From: Lachnospiraceae oral taxon 107 str. F0167
GTDB lineage: Bacteria > Bacillota > Clostridia > Lachnospirales > Lachnospiraceae
Length of the DNA: 64,000 nt
Reading direction: 5' to 3'
NCBI GenBank assembly: GCA_000209465.1
Contig: GL890587.1
Span: forward strand, 1 to 64,000
The translations under genes and the position numbers were made by a program. Positions 43,270-52,847 of the stretch are shown piece after piece (the stretch's first letter is position 1; the number at the start of each line of letters is the position of its first letter). The notes beneath the pieces were generated by a model. The model was not told where the DNA came from, did no database searches, and saw nothing but the letters and a program-made list of their open reading frames with translations.

Positions 43270-44417
43270 TGGAAATTGAGATAGATAAATTACCCGATTT
43301 ACATGTGGAGAGAATAATCGACATAAGGTCTGAGCATGAGTTTAAGAGAGGTAATATTCCCGACTCCGTAAATATAGCAGAGGAGAAGATATTTGAAAGA
43401 GTAAAGGATTTTAATAAAAATGACATTATATGCTTAGTATGTGCAACGGGGAATAAAACAGAATATTTGGCTGAAGAACTTGAAGCTCTCGGATATAGGA
43501 ATATATACAATCTTGTGGGCGGATATGAAGCCTATATGAAGCTTAAACTGAATGAGTTTTTAAAACAGGAAAGTGAAATAGAGGAATCAAATAAAAAAAG
43601 CAAAGATATCGAAAGAAGTATAATAAAAAAATTCAGAAAAAATATTTGGAGAAAGTTTACCGCTGCTATAAATGAGTATGAACTTATAAAAGACGGAGAT
43701 AAGATAGCCGTATGTATATCGGGAGGTAAAGACTCCATGCTGATGGCAAAGCTGTTTCAGGAGCTTTTAAAGCATGGAAAAAGAAATTTTGAACTTGTAT
43801 TTTTGGTGATGAATCCCGGATATGATGATATAAATTATCGTACAATAGTGGATAATGCAAAGCTTTTAGATGTGCCGATAGTAGTATTTGAGTCCTCTAT
43901 ATATGATATAGTTGCGGAAGATGAGAAATCACCCTGTTATCTTTGTGCAAGGATGAGGAGGGGACATCTGTATGCAAAGGCAAAGGAGCTTGGATGTAAT
44001 AAGATAGCTCTGGGACATCATTTTGATGATGTTATAGAAACTATAGTTATGGGAATGTTGTATGGCGCACAGATACAGACTATGATGCCGAAACTTCATT
44101 CTACAAATTTTGAGGGAATGGAGCTTATAAGACCGCTTTATCTTGTCAGAGAAGAGGATATTATACATTGGGCAAAGTACAATCAATTAAATTTTATAAG
44201 ATGTGCCTGCAGACTGACGGATAATTGCTCAATATCGGAGACCGGAGATAAGGGCTCTATGAGAGCGGAGGTAAAGAAACTTATCAGAGAGTTGGCTGCT
44301 AAAAATCCATATATTGAGAAAAATATTTTTAGAAGTGTGGAAAATGTCAGCCTGGATACGGTAATAGCCTACAAGAAAAATGGAGTAAAGCATTCTTTCT
44401 TGGAGAACTATGATTAA
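43269..44417 (+). CDS. Rhodanese - TtcA-like tRNA thiolation enzyme fusion
   Basis: A 382-residue fusion. Residues 1-95 are a rhodanese domain with the persulfide loop CATGNKTE. Residues about 125-382 are a PP-loop ATPase (ISGGKDSMLMAKLF) with C-x-x-C (CYLCARMRR) and a further cysteine group (RCACRLTDNC), plus ALGHHFDDVIET. This is the TtcA/TtuA class, which uses an iron-sulfur cluster to put sulfur into tRNA. Joining the sulfur donor to the acceptor enzyme would give direct sulfur delivery. Confidence 0.88.
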   Translation: MEIEIDKLPDLHVERIIDIRSEHEFKRGNIPDSVNIAEEKIFERVKDFNKNDIICLVCATGNKTEYLAEELEALGYRNIYNLVGGYEAYMKLKLNEFLKQESEIEESNKKSKDIERSIIKKFRKNIWRKFTAAINEYELIKDGDKIAVCISGGKDSMLMAKLFQELLKHGKRNFELVFLVMNPGYDDINYRTIVDNAKLLDVPIVVFESSIYDIVAEDEKSPCYLCARMRRGHLYAKAKELGCNKIALGHHFDDVIETIVMGMLYGAQIQTMMPKLHSTNFEGMELIRPLYLVREEDIIHWAKYNQLNFIRCACRLTDNCSISETGDKGSMRAEVKKLIRELAAKNPYIEKNIFRSVENVSLDTVIAYKKNGVKHSFLENYD

Positions 44418-44430
44418 GAGGTTATTTTGT

Positions 44431-45582
44431 ATGAGTGAAAAAACTTTGAATATTATGGTAGCTACCGATATTCACTACCTGTCAAAGAGCATTAATGACG
44501 GTGGTGAAGCCTTTGCAAATATGATAGCAAAGGGAGACGGAAAGGTAATGAAATATATTGAAGAAATAGTGGATACATTTTGCGCAGAGGTAAAGAAAAG
44601 AAAACCGGATGTGCTGCTTTTGCTGGGCGATTTAACTTTTAACGGGGAAAGGATAAGTCATTTGGAGCTTGCAAAAAAGCTGGAAAAAATAGTCGAAGCG
44701 GGAATACCTGTATATCTGATACCGGGCAATCATGATATAAATTATGAAAATTGCTTCGGATTTAAGGGGGATGAAAGATATAGAGTGGAGAGTGTGGATG
44801 CAAATGACTTCAGGGATATATATTCTTTTTGCGGCTACAAAAATTATGATTATTATGATGAGATTTCCGGAAGTTATATATCAAAGATAGCTGATGATTT
44901 ATATTTATTGATGTTGGATACAAACTCCTACAGCTCAAATTATTTTAAAGAGGAAAGCTTTATATGGCTTGAAAATGTACTTAAAGAGATATCAAAAAAT
45001 AATGCAAATATACTTGCCGTGAGCCATCAAAATCTTTTGGAGCAGAATTTTATGTTTACAGAAGGATTTATGATAGAGAATGCGGAAAGAATAGAGGAAA
45101 TATACGAAAAGTATAATGTAAAGCTAAACTTGAGCGGTCATATGCATATACAGCATATTAAAAACAATATAATACCGGAAATAGTAACATCTTCACTGGC
45201 TGTTTCTCCGAATCATTTTGCAAGTATTGTCTATGACGGGGAATCATTTGTATATAGTACAGAATGTCTGAATGTGGAAAGTATAGAGAACTTTGCCGCT
45301 ATCAGCAGAGATGAATTTAAAATTATGGGAAGCAGGCAGCTTTCAAAATTATTTAAGACCGCCCCCTACGAAAATGAAGACGAGGCGGATATAGAAAAGA
45401 TGAGCAAGGTGTTTTTAAAAATGAATGAATGCTATTTTTCTGGAGAGATTTTTGATCCTTACGGATTTGAAGAGGGAATGAAAATTTGGGAAGAACAGCA
45501 TGAAAGCTTCACATCTTTATATATAAAGAGTATACTGGATTCGGTGTTTACAGACCAGAACAGATTTATATTAAAATTATAG
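44431..45582 (+). CDS. Calcineurin-like metallophosphoesterase
   Basis: A 383-residue phosphoesterase. The metal-binding motifs are ATDIHYLSKS near residue 11, LLGDLTFNGE near 69, IPGNHDINYEN near 98, a VSHQNLL His and a final SGHMHIQHI. No signal peptide, so it is probably cytosolic. The substrate is unknown. An in-frame ATG at 44410 overlaps the previous gene; the ATG at 44431 has an AGAGG site and is preferred. Confidence 0.85.
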   Translation: MSEKTLNIMVATDIHYLSKSINDGGEAFANMIAKGDGKVMKYIEEIVDTFCAEVKKRKPDVLLLLGDLTFNGERISHLELAKKLEKIVEAGIPVYLIPGNHDINYENCFGFKGDERYRVESVDANDFRDIYSFCGYKNYDYYDEISGSYISKIADDLYLLMLDTNSYSSNYFKEESFIWLENVLKEISKNNANILAVSHQNLLEQNFMFTEGFMIENAERIEEIYEKYNVKLNLSGHMHIQHIKNNIIPEIVTSSLAVSPNHFASIVYDGESFVYSTECLNVESIENFAAISRDEFKIMGSRQLSKLFKTAPYENEDEADIEKMSKVFLKMNECYFSGEIFDPYGFEEGMKIWEEQHESFTSLYIKSILDSVFTDQNRFILKL

Positions 45583-45594
45583 AAGGGAAGGACA

Positions 45595-46821
45595 ATGGAA
45601 GGATTTGTAAATAGATTTATACGATATGTCAAGAAGAATACAAGGTCGGATGCAAGTAAGGCAGGTGTTGTAATTCCGTCCACAGCTTCACAGATGGAGT
45701 TTTTGGAGGAGCTTTATAAGGAGTTAAAGGAGATAGGGCTTGAGGATGTAAAGATAAATAAAAACAATGCATTTCTTACAGCCACAGTTCCCGCAAATAC
45801 AGATAATGCTCCGGTGATAGGCTTTATTTCACATGTGGATACTGCGGATTTTAATGCGGAGAATATCTCTCCTCAGATACATGAAAATTATGATGGAGGG
45901 GATATAGCATTAGGTAATAGCGGATTTGTATTATCACCGAAGGAGTTCCCTAATTTAAAAAATTATATAGGTCAGACTCTTATCACCACTGACGGTACGA
46001 CATTACTCGGTGCGGATGACAAGGCGGGAGTATGTGAGATTGTTTCCGCTATGGAATATCTTATTAATAATCCGCAGATAAAACATGGTAAATTGCGCAT
46101 CGCCTTTGGTTGTGATGAGGAAGTAGGTGTTGGCTCCGACAATTTCGATGTAGAGGATTTTGGCTGTGATTTTGCCTATACAATGGATGGAAGTTCTGTA
46201 GGTGAGCTTCAGTTTGAATGTTTTAATGCAGCTGAGGCTAAGATTGATATACTTGGTAAGAGTGTACATCCCGGTGATGCAAAGAATAAGATGATAAATG
46301 CACTTACTATAGCAAGAGATATACAGATGGCTATGCCTCTTGTATGTGTACCTGAAAAGACCGAGTGTAGAGAGGGCTTTATACATTTGGTGGAAGCACA
46401 TGGAAATGTAGAAAATGCCGAACTCACATATATTATAAGAGACCATAGCAAAGAGCTTTTTGAAGATAAAAAGAATATAGTAAAAAAGATTTGTGAAGAA
46501 ATCAATGCAGGATATGATATAGAAAGAGTAAAACTCTCCATACATGATGAATATCGCAATATGGGAGATATTATAAATAATGATCCAAGAAGTGTGGATA
46601 TTGCAACAAAGGCTATGGAAAACTTGGGAATAACAGTAAATAAGGATCCTATAAGGGGAGGAACAGACGGTTCAAAGATATCCTTTAAGGGACTTCCTAC
46701 ACCGAATATTTTTGCAGGCGGTGAAAACTTCCACGGAAGGTTTGAGTTTGTAAGTGTTCAGTCCATACAAAAGGCAATAGATGTTATTGTGGAGATAGCA
46801 AAGATAGCGGCTGAGGGATAA
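45595..46821 (+). CDS. pepT: Peptidase T (tripeptide aminopeptidase)
   Basis: A 408-residue M20 metallopeptidase. ISHVDTADF holds the first zinc His and catalytic Asp, GADDKAGVCEIV the bridging Asp, FGCDEEVGVGS the catalytic Glu pair, and PIRGGTDGSKISFKGLPTPN the late motif; the dimerisation domain lies between. It releases N-terminal residues from tripeptides in the cytosol. GAAGGGAAGG precedes the ATG, 12 bases after the phosphoesterase gene. Confidence 0.96.
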   Translation: MEGFVNRFIRYVKKNTRSDASKAGVVIPSTASQMEFLEELYKELKEIGLEDVKINKNNAFLTATVPANTDNAPVIGFISHVDTADFNAENISPQIHENYDGGDIALGNSGFVLSPKEFPNLKNYIGQTLITTDGTTLLGADDKAGVCEIVSAMEYLINNPQIKHGKLRIAFGCDEEVGVGSDNFDVEDFGCDFAYTMDGSSVGELQFECFNAAEAKIDILGKSVHPGDAKNKMINALTIARDIQMAMPLVCVPEKTECREGFIHLVEAHGNVENAELTYIIRDHSKELFEDKKNIVKKICEEINAGYDIERVKLSIHDEYRNMGDIINNDPRSVDIATKAMENLGITVNKDPIRGGTDGSKISFKGLPTPNIFAGGENFHGRFEFVSVQSIQKAIDVIVEIAKIAAEG

Positions 46822-46889
46822 ATTAGTCTTGCCGACCTCTGTTATTTAGTATTATAAAAACATAATTTTTACAAAAGGGGGAAAATAAA

Positions 46890-48323
46890 GTGGAAGTAAA
46901 AAAGCCTAATATAATACTGCTTTTGTCGGACGACCAAGGAGAATGGGCTATGGGGTGTTCGGGAAATCATGAAATAATAACACCTAACATAGACAGAATT
47001 GCAAGAGAGGGAATAAGATTTAAAAACTTTTTTTGTGCCTCTCCCGTATGTTCACCTGCAAGAGCTACATTGTTGACAGGAAGAATACCATCACAGCATG
47101 GAGTACATGACTGGCTGAGGGACGACAATAAAAAGCAGGAAGAAATTGAGTATTTAAAAGGACAGACAGGATATACCGATATACTTTCAAGGAACGGTTA
47201 TGTGTGTGGCTTATCGGGGAAATGGCATCTGGGGAAGAGTTCTACGGCACAAAAAGGTTTTGATTACTGGTTTGCACACAAGTCGGGCGGAGGTCCCTAC
47301 TACAATGCGCCGTTTTATGAGGACGGGAAACTTGTAAATAAAGAGGGATATGCGACAGACATAATAACTGATAAGGCTATAGACTTTATAAAAAAACATG
47401 CTAAAAAACAGCCTTTTTATCTGCATGTCGGGTATACGGCGCCTCATTCGCCCTGGCTTAACAATCATCCTAAGGAATATACGGATTTATATAATGACTG
47501 TCCTTTTGAAACCTGTCAAATGGATGGAGAACATAAGGACAGCATATATTTAACCAAGGAAGTGCTTAAAAATTTAAAAGAAAACCAGAAAGGCTACTAC
47601 GGAGCCACAACAGCCATGGATTACAATATAGGACGAATTTTGGATTTGTTGGATGAACTGAATATAAGAGAGGATACCTTGCTTATATTTATGAGTGATA
47701 ACGGCTTCAGCTGCGGACATCACGGATTTTGGGGCAAGGGAAATGCGACATTCCCGATAAATATGTATGAGTCATCCGTAAAGGTTCCTTGCATAATAAG
47801 CCATAAAGGAAGGATACCAAAAGGACGGGTGAGTTCGGATCTTGTTTCCGCCTATGACTTTATGCCTACCCTGCTAGAATACTTGGGAATGGAGTTTGAG
47901 TCAGAGGTTGATTTGCCGGGAAGAAGCTTTGAACCCGTTTTGAGGGGAGAGGAGCTGCCAAAGGATAGGGCTGTGGTGGTTATGGATGAGTACGGTCCAA
48001 ACAGAATGATAAGAGGCGAGAGATATAAATTTATAAAACGTTATCCTTACGGACCTCATGAAATGTATGATCTGCTCAAAGATCCCGGAGAGAAAAACAA
48101 TCTTATGGAAAAGGCTACCGATGAGAGCACGGAGCTTGCAAATAAGCTTGATTATGAGCTTGAAAAATGGTTTTTAAAATATGTAAATCCTGAGATAGAC
48201 GGAGCGAAGGAAGCTGTATACGGTTCAGGACAGATAAATTTGGCAGGCTTATGGAGTAGGGGAGAAGTGTCTCACAGCTGTGACGATTACATAAAAGAAA
48301 AACTTAAAGAGAATGGCAAGTAG
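46890..48323 (+). CDS. Sulfatase (type I, Cys-type)
   Basis: A 477-residue sulfatase without signal peptide. LLSDDQGEWAMGC carries the metal-binding Asp pair. PVCSPARATLLTGR holds the C-x-P-x-R site whose Cys is converted to formylglycine, in anaerobes by an anSME enzyme that is not in this window. Further motifs are SGKWHLGKS and SDNGFSCGHH. It hydrolyses a sulfate ester of unknown identity in the cytosol. The GTG start follows AAGGGGG. Downstream genes encode a sensor kinase, a regulator and an ABC importer, suggesting uptake of the sulfated or sulfonated substrate. Confidence 0.88.
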   Translation: MEVKKPNIILLLSDDQGEWAMGCSGNHEIITPNIDRIAREGIRFKNFFCASPVCSPARATLLTGRIPSQHGVHDWLRDDNKKQEEIEYLKGQTGYTDILSRNGYVCGLSGKWHLGKSSTAQKGFDYWFAHKSGGGPYYNAPFYEDGKLVNKEGYATDIITDKAIDFIKKHAKKQPFYLHVGYTAPHSPWLNNHPKEYTDLYNDCPFETCQMDGEHKDSIYLTKEVLKNLKENQKGYYGATTAMDYNIGRILDLLDELNIREDTLLIFMSDNGFSCGHHGFWGKGNATFPINMYESSVKVPCIISHKGRIPKGRVSSDLVSAYDFMPTLLEYLGMEFESEVDLPGRSFEPVLRGEELPKDRAVVVMDEYGPNRMIRGERYKFIKRYPYGPHEMYDLLKDPGEKNNLMEKATDESTELANKLDYELEKWFLKYVNPEIDGAKEAVYGSGQINLAGLWSRGEVSHSCDDYIKEKLKENGK

Positions 48324-50121
48324 GCTTATAAAAAAAATCAAAGAATATACAGGGGAACTTAAGTTTAAACTGTATTCCGCTTTCGGAATTATGCTTGTAC
48401 TTATTGCCCTGTCTACGGCAACAGCGGTGATTTTGGCGATTAAGCAGGTTATAATAGTACAAGTGGGGCAAAGCCGTATAGATGTTCTCAAACAGATATC
48501 GGAAAGATCCAATGTAATTAAAAATAATCTTATAACCGTAATAAATTTATATAAGTATAATACCGATTTGGCTCTGTATTTATCACAGACGGAGGCTGGA
48601 AATGTTCAAAAAAATGTTTCCGAGCTTGATGAAAAGAGAAAGAATTTTGATGTTGTTTTTAAAGATATAGGCTTTGAGTATGATATAGTTATTCAGGGAG
48701 AAAACGGTTTTGTCTACTCATCCTACAAAGACGGAAACTATGATTTTGAGAGCTTAAAAACTCAGCTGTGGTATAAAAAAAGCTATGACGAACAGGGAGA
48801 TATGAGCTTTGTAAGCTATAAGAACGGCTTTATGCGTGAAAAGGAGAAAGCAACCTATGTTTTTGGAGGTTTCTCCAAGATAAAGGATGCCTCGGGTAAT
48901 GTCCTTGGAACTATATTGGTAAGCGTTGACGAAAATGTTCTTGAGAGCCTGTATGCAGGCTTTGAAACACAAGGCAATGTTTATATTTTTGATAAAAAAG
49001 GAAATATCGTATCATCGAGGGATAAAAGTATACTTGGGAAAAATATGATAGGAGCGGAAAATTTTCGAAAGCTTTACGGAAACGGAAGCTCGCATATAAT
49101 AAAAAAGCTGGGGAAATACTACTTTCTGTCAAATTGCTACGATTCTCAGACGGGCTGGACGATAGTCGAGGAGATACCATGTGAAATAATGTTTTCGGTT
49201 CTCATAGATATGACCGGATATCTGGTTGTGTCAATGGTAGTTTTTTTATTTACAGCCGCCTTTATTTCGTATAGACAGGCAAAGAGTATAAGCGAACCTA
49301 TAGCAAGCCTTTGTCAATCAATGAAAAGAGTAAGCAGCGGTGAGTTTATCTGTGTTCAGGAAGAGAATGCCTGTAATGAGGTGCTTGCTCTGGGAAAAAG
49401 TTTTAACTCTATGTCCGGGAAAATCAAAGAGTTGATGGAAGATATAAGAAATAACGAAAAAGAAAAACGAAAATCGGAGATGGACTTTTTAAGAGCCCAG
49501 ATAAATCCTCATTTTTTGTATAATACCTTATTCTCGATTCAGTGTATGGTGGAGATTAATAAAAGCGGGCAGGCGGTGAAGATGATAAAAGCCTTCATAG
49601 CTTTACTTAGAAAAACCTTATCTACAGATAGGGATTTGATTCCTTTAAGAGAAGAACTTGAAAATACAAAAAGTTATTTAGAGCTTGAAAGATTAAGGTA
49701 TTCCAATATTATGGATTACGAAATTGAAGTAAGCAATGAGCTTGAAACCTGTCAGGTTCCGGCGCTGATTTTGCAGCCTATAGTTGAAAATGCGATTTTT
49801 CACGGCTTGGAAGCCAAGGATTCGGGAGGACTCATAGTATTGGAGGTTCTTAAGGACGCAGAAGATTTGCTTATAAATATAAGTGATGACGGCAAGGGCA
49901 TGAACAGCCGGCGTCTAAAAGAGGTTAGAGCACGTATTAACCTTGATGAGGATGAAGCAAAGAAATCCATAGGCCTTGTAAATGTATCCGGTCGTATAAA
50001 AATAAATTTTGGAAAAGAATACGGATTGACGATAGACAGCGAAGAAAACATAGGAACCTGTGTCAGCGTGAGGTTACCTATAATCAAAGGGACAGAATAT
50101 GAAGATACTTATAGCGGATGA
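48313..50121 (+). CDS. YesM/LytS-type sensor histidine kinase
   Basis: A 602-residue kinase. Two membrane helices (near residues 21-45 and 297-320) enclose a Cache-like extracellular sensor of about 250 residues. A HAMP region follows, then RAQINPHFLYNTLFSIQCMV with the phospho-accepting His and an ATPase domain with PIVENAIFHGLE and SDDGKGM. It overlaps the end of the sulfatase gene and itself overlaps the regulator gene by 23 bases. It probably senses the substrate of the downstream importer. Confidence 0.9.
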   Translation: MASRLIKKIKEYTGELKFKLYSAFGIMLVLIALSTATAVILAIKQVIIVQVGQSRIDVLKQISERSNVIKNNLITVINLYKYNTDLALYLSQTEAGNVQKNVSELDEKRKNFDVVFKDIGFEYDIVIQGENGFVYSSYKDGNYDFESLKTQLWYKKSYDEQGDMSFVSYKNGFMREKEKATYVFGGFSKIKDASGNVLGTILVSVDENVLESLYAGFETQGNVYIFDKKGNIVSSRDKSILGKNMIGAENFRKLYGNGSSHIIKKLGKYYFLSNCYDSQTGWTIVEEIPCEIMFSVLIDMTGYLVVSMVVFLFTAAFISYRQAKSISEPIASLCQSMKRVSSGEFICVQEENACNEVLALGKSFNSMSGKIKELMEDIRNNEKEKRKSEMDFLRAQINPHFLYNTLFSIQCMVEINKSGQAVKMIKAFIALLRKTLSTDRDLIPLREELENTKSYLELERLRYSNIMDYEIEVSNELETCQVPALILQPIVENAIFHGLEAKDSGGLIVLEVLKDAEDLLINISDDGKGMNSRRLKEVRARINLDEDEAKKSIGLVNVSGRIKINFGKEYGLTIDSEENIGTCVSVRLPIIKGTEYEDTYSG

Positions 50122-51601
50122 TGAAAGGATGATATGTGAGTGGCTGGAATATTGCATAGCCGACAGACAGGATTTTCGCTCTGTCGGAACCGCTTATAAT
50201 GGCGAGCAGGCATTGGCACTTTTTTATGAAACAAAACCCGATATTGTATTTACGGACATAAAGATGCCGATAAAAAACGGGATAGAGCTTCTAAAAGAAA
50301 TCAAAAAGGTTTCCCCTTCAAGTCTTGTAATTATCCTGACGGCTTTTGCGGAATTTGACCTTGCAAGAGAGGCGATGCGTTACGGTGCAGATGATTACTT
50401 ACTAAAAACCGAGATGAGTAAGAAGAGCCTGGAGCAGATACTTGACAGAGCGAAGGAAAAGCTTGGAAATGGTACAAAAGAGGAAGTAGGAGACAGCGGC
50501 GGAAGAAGATACGCTCTTATCAGAGATATGCTTAAAAACAATGTGCTTAGTGAAAGCAATGTACAAAGAATGAAAGATGAGGGAATACGCTGGAGAGACG
50601 AGGGGCTTTTTGCTTTGGCTTTATGGAAGAAGGATGTAAAGGAAGGCTTTAGTCTGCCTGATGCGGATTTTGTACATCATTTGGTAGAATTTGAATATAA
50701 CAATCTTATCTATATGCTTTTGGGAAATCTTTCAAGGGGAATGAGTGAAGGAAAAAAAGAGAAGTTTATATATGAGTATGCTCGAAGGCTCAGTGAAGAA
50801 AACTTCTGTATGGTGGGCGTAAGCACTGCAATAGACAGGCTCGTCAATGTTACTGATACTGTTACAGAGGCGGTATATTCCTTAGGTCTTGGGTATTATA
50901 AAGAAAAAATAAAGGTATATACACCGGGAAAGTCCGCAAAAGAGATAAGAGAGCATATAGAAAAAAATAAGAGCGGATTTAGACAGAAAATAAGACAACT
51001 CTATACGCTTTCAAGAAGAGAATTTAAAGAAAGTCTGGAAGCGGAAATGGAAGAGGCGTCAAAAGGAAACATGTATACATTGTATGAATTTTCGTCCTTT
51101 TGTTGTCAAGCCCTTGAGATGGCATATATGAGGTTTGCGGGCAATGAACTTAAGCTTGTACATTGTATGCTTCAGGATGAGCAGAGTAAGATTAAGAATA
51201 CAAACAGCTTTTCCGAGGTGAAAAAAATTGTAGATAATTTTGTAAACTATATTTATGATGAGCTTGATTATGACAAAAGGAAATTTTCCAAAGGTGTGGA
51301 GCAGGCTGTGGAATATATAAAAAAGTATTATTCAAATGCAATAAGCTTAGATGAGGTGGCAAAGAGCGCAAATTTGAATCCGGAATATCTGTCAAGAGTG
51401 TTCAGAGAGGAAACAGGCAGCAATTACAGTGCTTATTTAACTGATGTGCGTTTGAAGCAGGCGGCGTATCTGCTTTCAAACACTTCACTGAGAGTGCAAA
51501 AAATTGCCGAAGAAGTAGGCTATCCAAATGTTAGCTATTTTTCTACAATTTTTAAAAAGAAGTACGGAGTTAATCCTTACGAGTTTAGAAGAAGAGAATA
51601 A
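50099..51601 (+). CDS. AraC-type response regulator
   Basis: A 500-residue regulator. The receiver domain (ILIADDERMICEWLEY, FTDIKMPIKNG with the phospho-Asp, and the AREAMRYGADDYLLK end) is followed by a 250-residue middle region and a C-terminal AraC pair of helix-turn-helices (NAISLDEVAKSANLNPEYLS and the ending YFSTIFKKKYGVNPYEFR). It is the partner of the overlapping kinase gene and likely activates the ABC operon, whose start lies 140 bases downstream. Confidence 0.92.
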   Translation: MKILIADDERMICEWLEYCIADRQDFRSVGTAYNGEQALALFYETKPDIVFTDIKMPIKNGIELLKEIKKVSPSSLVIILTAFAEFDLAREAMRYGADDYLLKTEMSKKSLEQILDRAKEKLGNGTKEEVGDSGGRRYALIRDMLKNNVLSESNVQRMKDEGIRWRDEGLFALALWKKDVKEGFSLPDADFVHHLVEFEYNNLIYMLLGNLSRGMSEGKKEKFIYEYARRLSEENFCMVGVSTAIDRLVNVTDTVTEAVYSLGLGYYKEKIKVYTPGKSAKEIREHIEKNKSGFRQKIRQLYTLSRREFKESLEAEMEEASKGNMYTLYEFSSFCCQALEMAYMRFAGNELKLVHCMLQDEQSKIKNTNSFSEVKKIVDNFVNYIYDELDYDKRKFSKGVEQAVEYIKKYYSNAISLDEVAKSANLNPEYLSRVFREETGSNYSAYLTDVRLKQAAYLLSNTSLRVQKIAEEVGYPNVSYFSTIFKKKYGVNPYEFRRRE

Positions 51602-51615
51602 TATCAAAAAAAACA

Positions 51616-51651
51616 AAAGGAAAGTAAAAAAAACAATACTTTCCTTTTTTA
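51616..51651 (+). terminator. Terminator between regulator and ABC operon
   Basis: AAAGGAAAGTA (51616-51626) pairs with TACTTTCCTTT (51637-51647), followed by TTT. It insulates the ABC operon, which therefore needs its own promoter. Confidence 0.88.
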
Positions 51652-51746
51652 TTTGAGAAAATGAGAAAAAAAAGTAAAAAAACAAAAAGTATAACCGGGA
51701 TACATAACATATAATAAAATAAAAAGGACTTGGGAGGATCTTGAAA

Positions 51747-52832
51747 ATGAAGAAAAATAAGTTTTTAGCAATGATGTTGGCGGTGGGAATGGCAGCTTCT
51801 TTAATCGCTTGCGGCAACAGCGGAGGTTCCGAAAGTAAGGCGGAAGGTGAGACAAAAAAGGTAGAGCAAAGTGCGGCTGAAAATACGGGTGATTTACCGG
51901 TGCTAAGAGTTGCGACAATGCCTTTCATAACAAGTTTACCTACAGAATACATCATTAAGAACGGTTTGGATGTTAAGGCAGGCTTTAAGATAGAGCCTAC
52001 GATGTTTGCGACCGGAGCACCTATGAATGAAGCTTTGGCAGCTAATCTGTGGGATGTTGGAGCAATGGGAGCGGCATCCATAACAGGAGTGGCAAACTAC
52101 GATATGATGATTATAGGAGAGGTTTTGGAGTCAACAGACGGTCTTGGAGTATTTGTAAAGCCCGACTCACCTATTGCAAAGGAAAAGGGAGCTAATCCGT
52201 CCTTCCCTAATGTACTCGGAAGTGCGGAAACGGTAAAAGGAAAGACAATTTTACTTCCGATAGGTACAGCACAGCATTTTACAACTCTTAAGTGGCTTGA
52301 AAAGTTGGGACTGAGTATGACGGATGTAAATATAGTAAATATGGATACTGTTCAGGCTTATCAGGCACTATTGGCGAATCAGTGCGATATAGTTGCACTT
52401 AATGTACCTACATTTTTTGATGCACAAAAAGACGGCATGGTTCAGGTAGGAAACCTGGCGGATCTGGGAACAAGATATGTGGATATGGTTGTTGCAAACC
52501 GCAAAGCCGTTGAAGGAAAGAAAGAGATTGTTGCAAAGTATATGGATTGCATCATGGAGGCTTGTGAAGCTTTGAATGCCGATAAGGAAATGGCTGCTGA
52601 TTTACTGGTTGAGTACTTAAAGGAAGCGGGAACGGAAACAAGCAGAGAAAGCTGTGTAAGCGACCTGGGACGTGTGAATTTTATTACAAGAGAGGATTGG
52701 AAGAACAGAGATCTTGGAAAATTTGCAAGAGAGCTGGGCGAATTCTATGTGGGATTGGGACAGCAGGAGCCAAGCTTAATGGATAAATTTGACAAAAATA
52801 TAGACGATGAATTTATAAAGCAGAATAAATAA
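51747..52832 (+). CDS. ABC substrate-binding lipoprotein (SsuA/NrtA-like)
   Basis: A 361-residue lipoprotein; the signal ends MMLAVGMAASLIACGNSG with the lipobox Cys. The mature part has the NMT1/SsuA-type fold, with LPVLRVATMPFITSLPTEYI at the start and ALLANQCDIVALNVP further on. This class binds sulfonates, nitrate or pyrimidine precursors; the ligand is unknown, but the nearby sulfatase favours a sulfur compound. The ATG at 51747 lies nine bases from GGGAGG; a TTG two codons earlier is too close. Confidence 0.87.
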   Translation: MKKNKFLAMMLAVGMAASLIACGNSGGSESKAEGETKKVEQSAAENTGDLPVLRVATMPFITSLPTEYIIKNGLDVKAGFKIEPTMFATGAPMNEALAANLWDVGAMGAASITGVANYDMMIIGEVLESTDGLGVFVKPDSPIAKEKGANPSFPNVLGSAETVKGKTILLPIGTAQHFTTLKWLEKLGLSMTDVNIVNMDTVQAYQALLANQCDIVALNVPTFFDAQKDGMVQVGNLADLGTRYVDMVVANRKAVEGKKEIVAKYMDCIMEACEALNADKEMAADLLVEYLKEAGTETSRESCVSDLGRVNFITREDWKNRDLGKFARELGEFYVGLGQQEPSLMDKFDKNIDDEFIKQNK

Positions 52833-52847
52833 AAAAGGAAGTTACCG

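Noticed and set aside
46003-46559. Long minus-strand frames within pepT
   Set aside because: Antisense shadows with Tyr/Cys-rich translations and no start signals; pepT on the plus strand has full family motifs.
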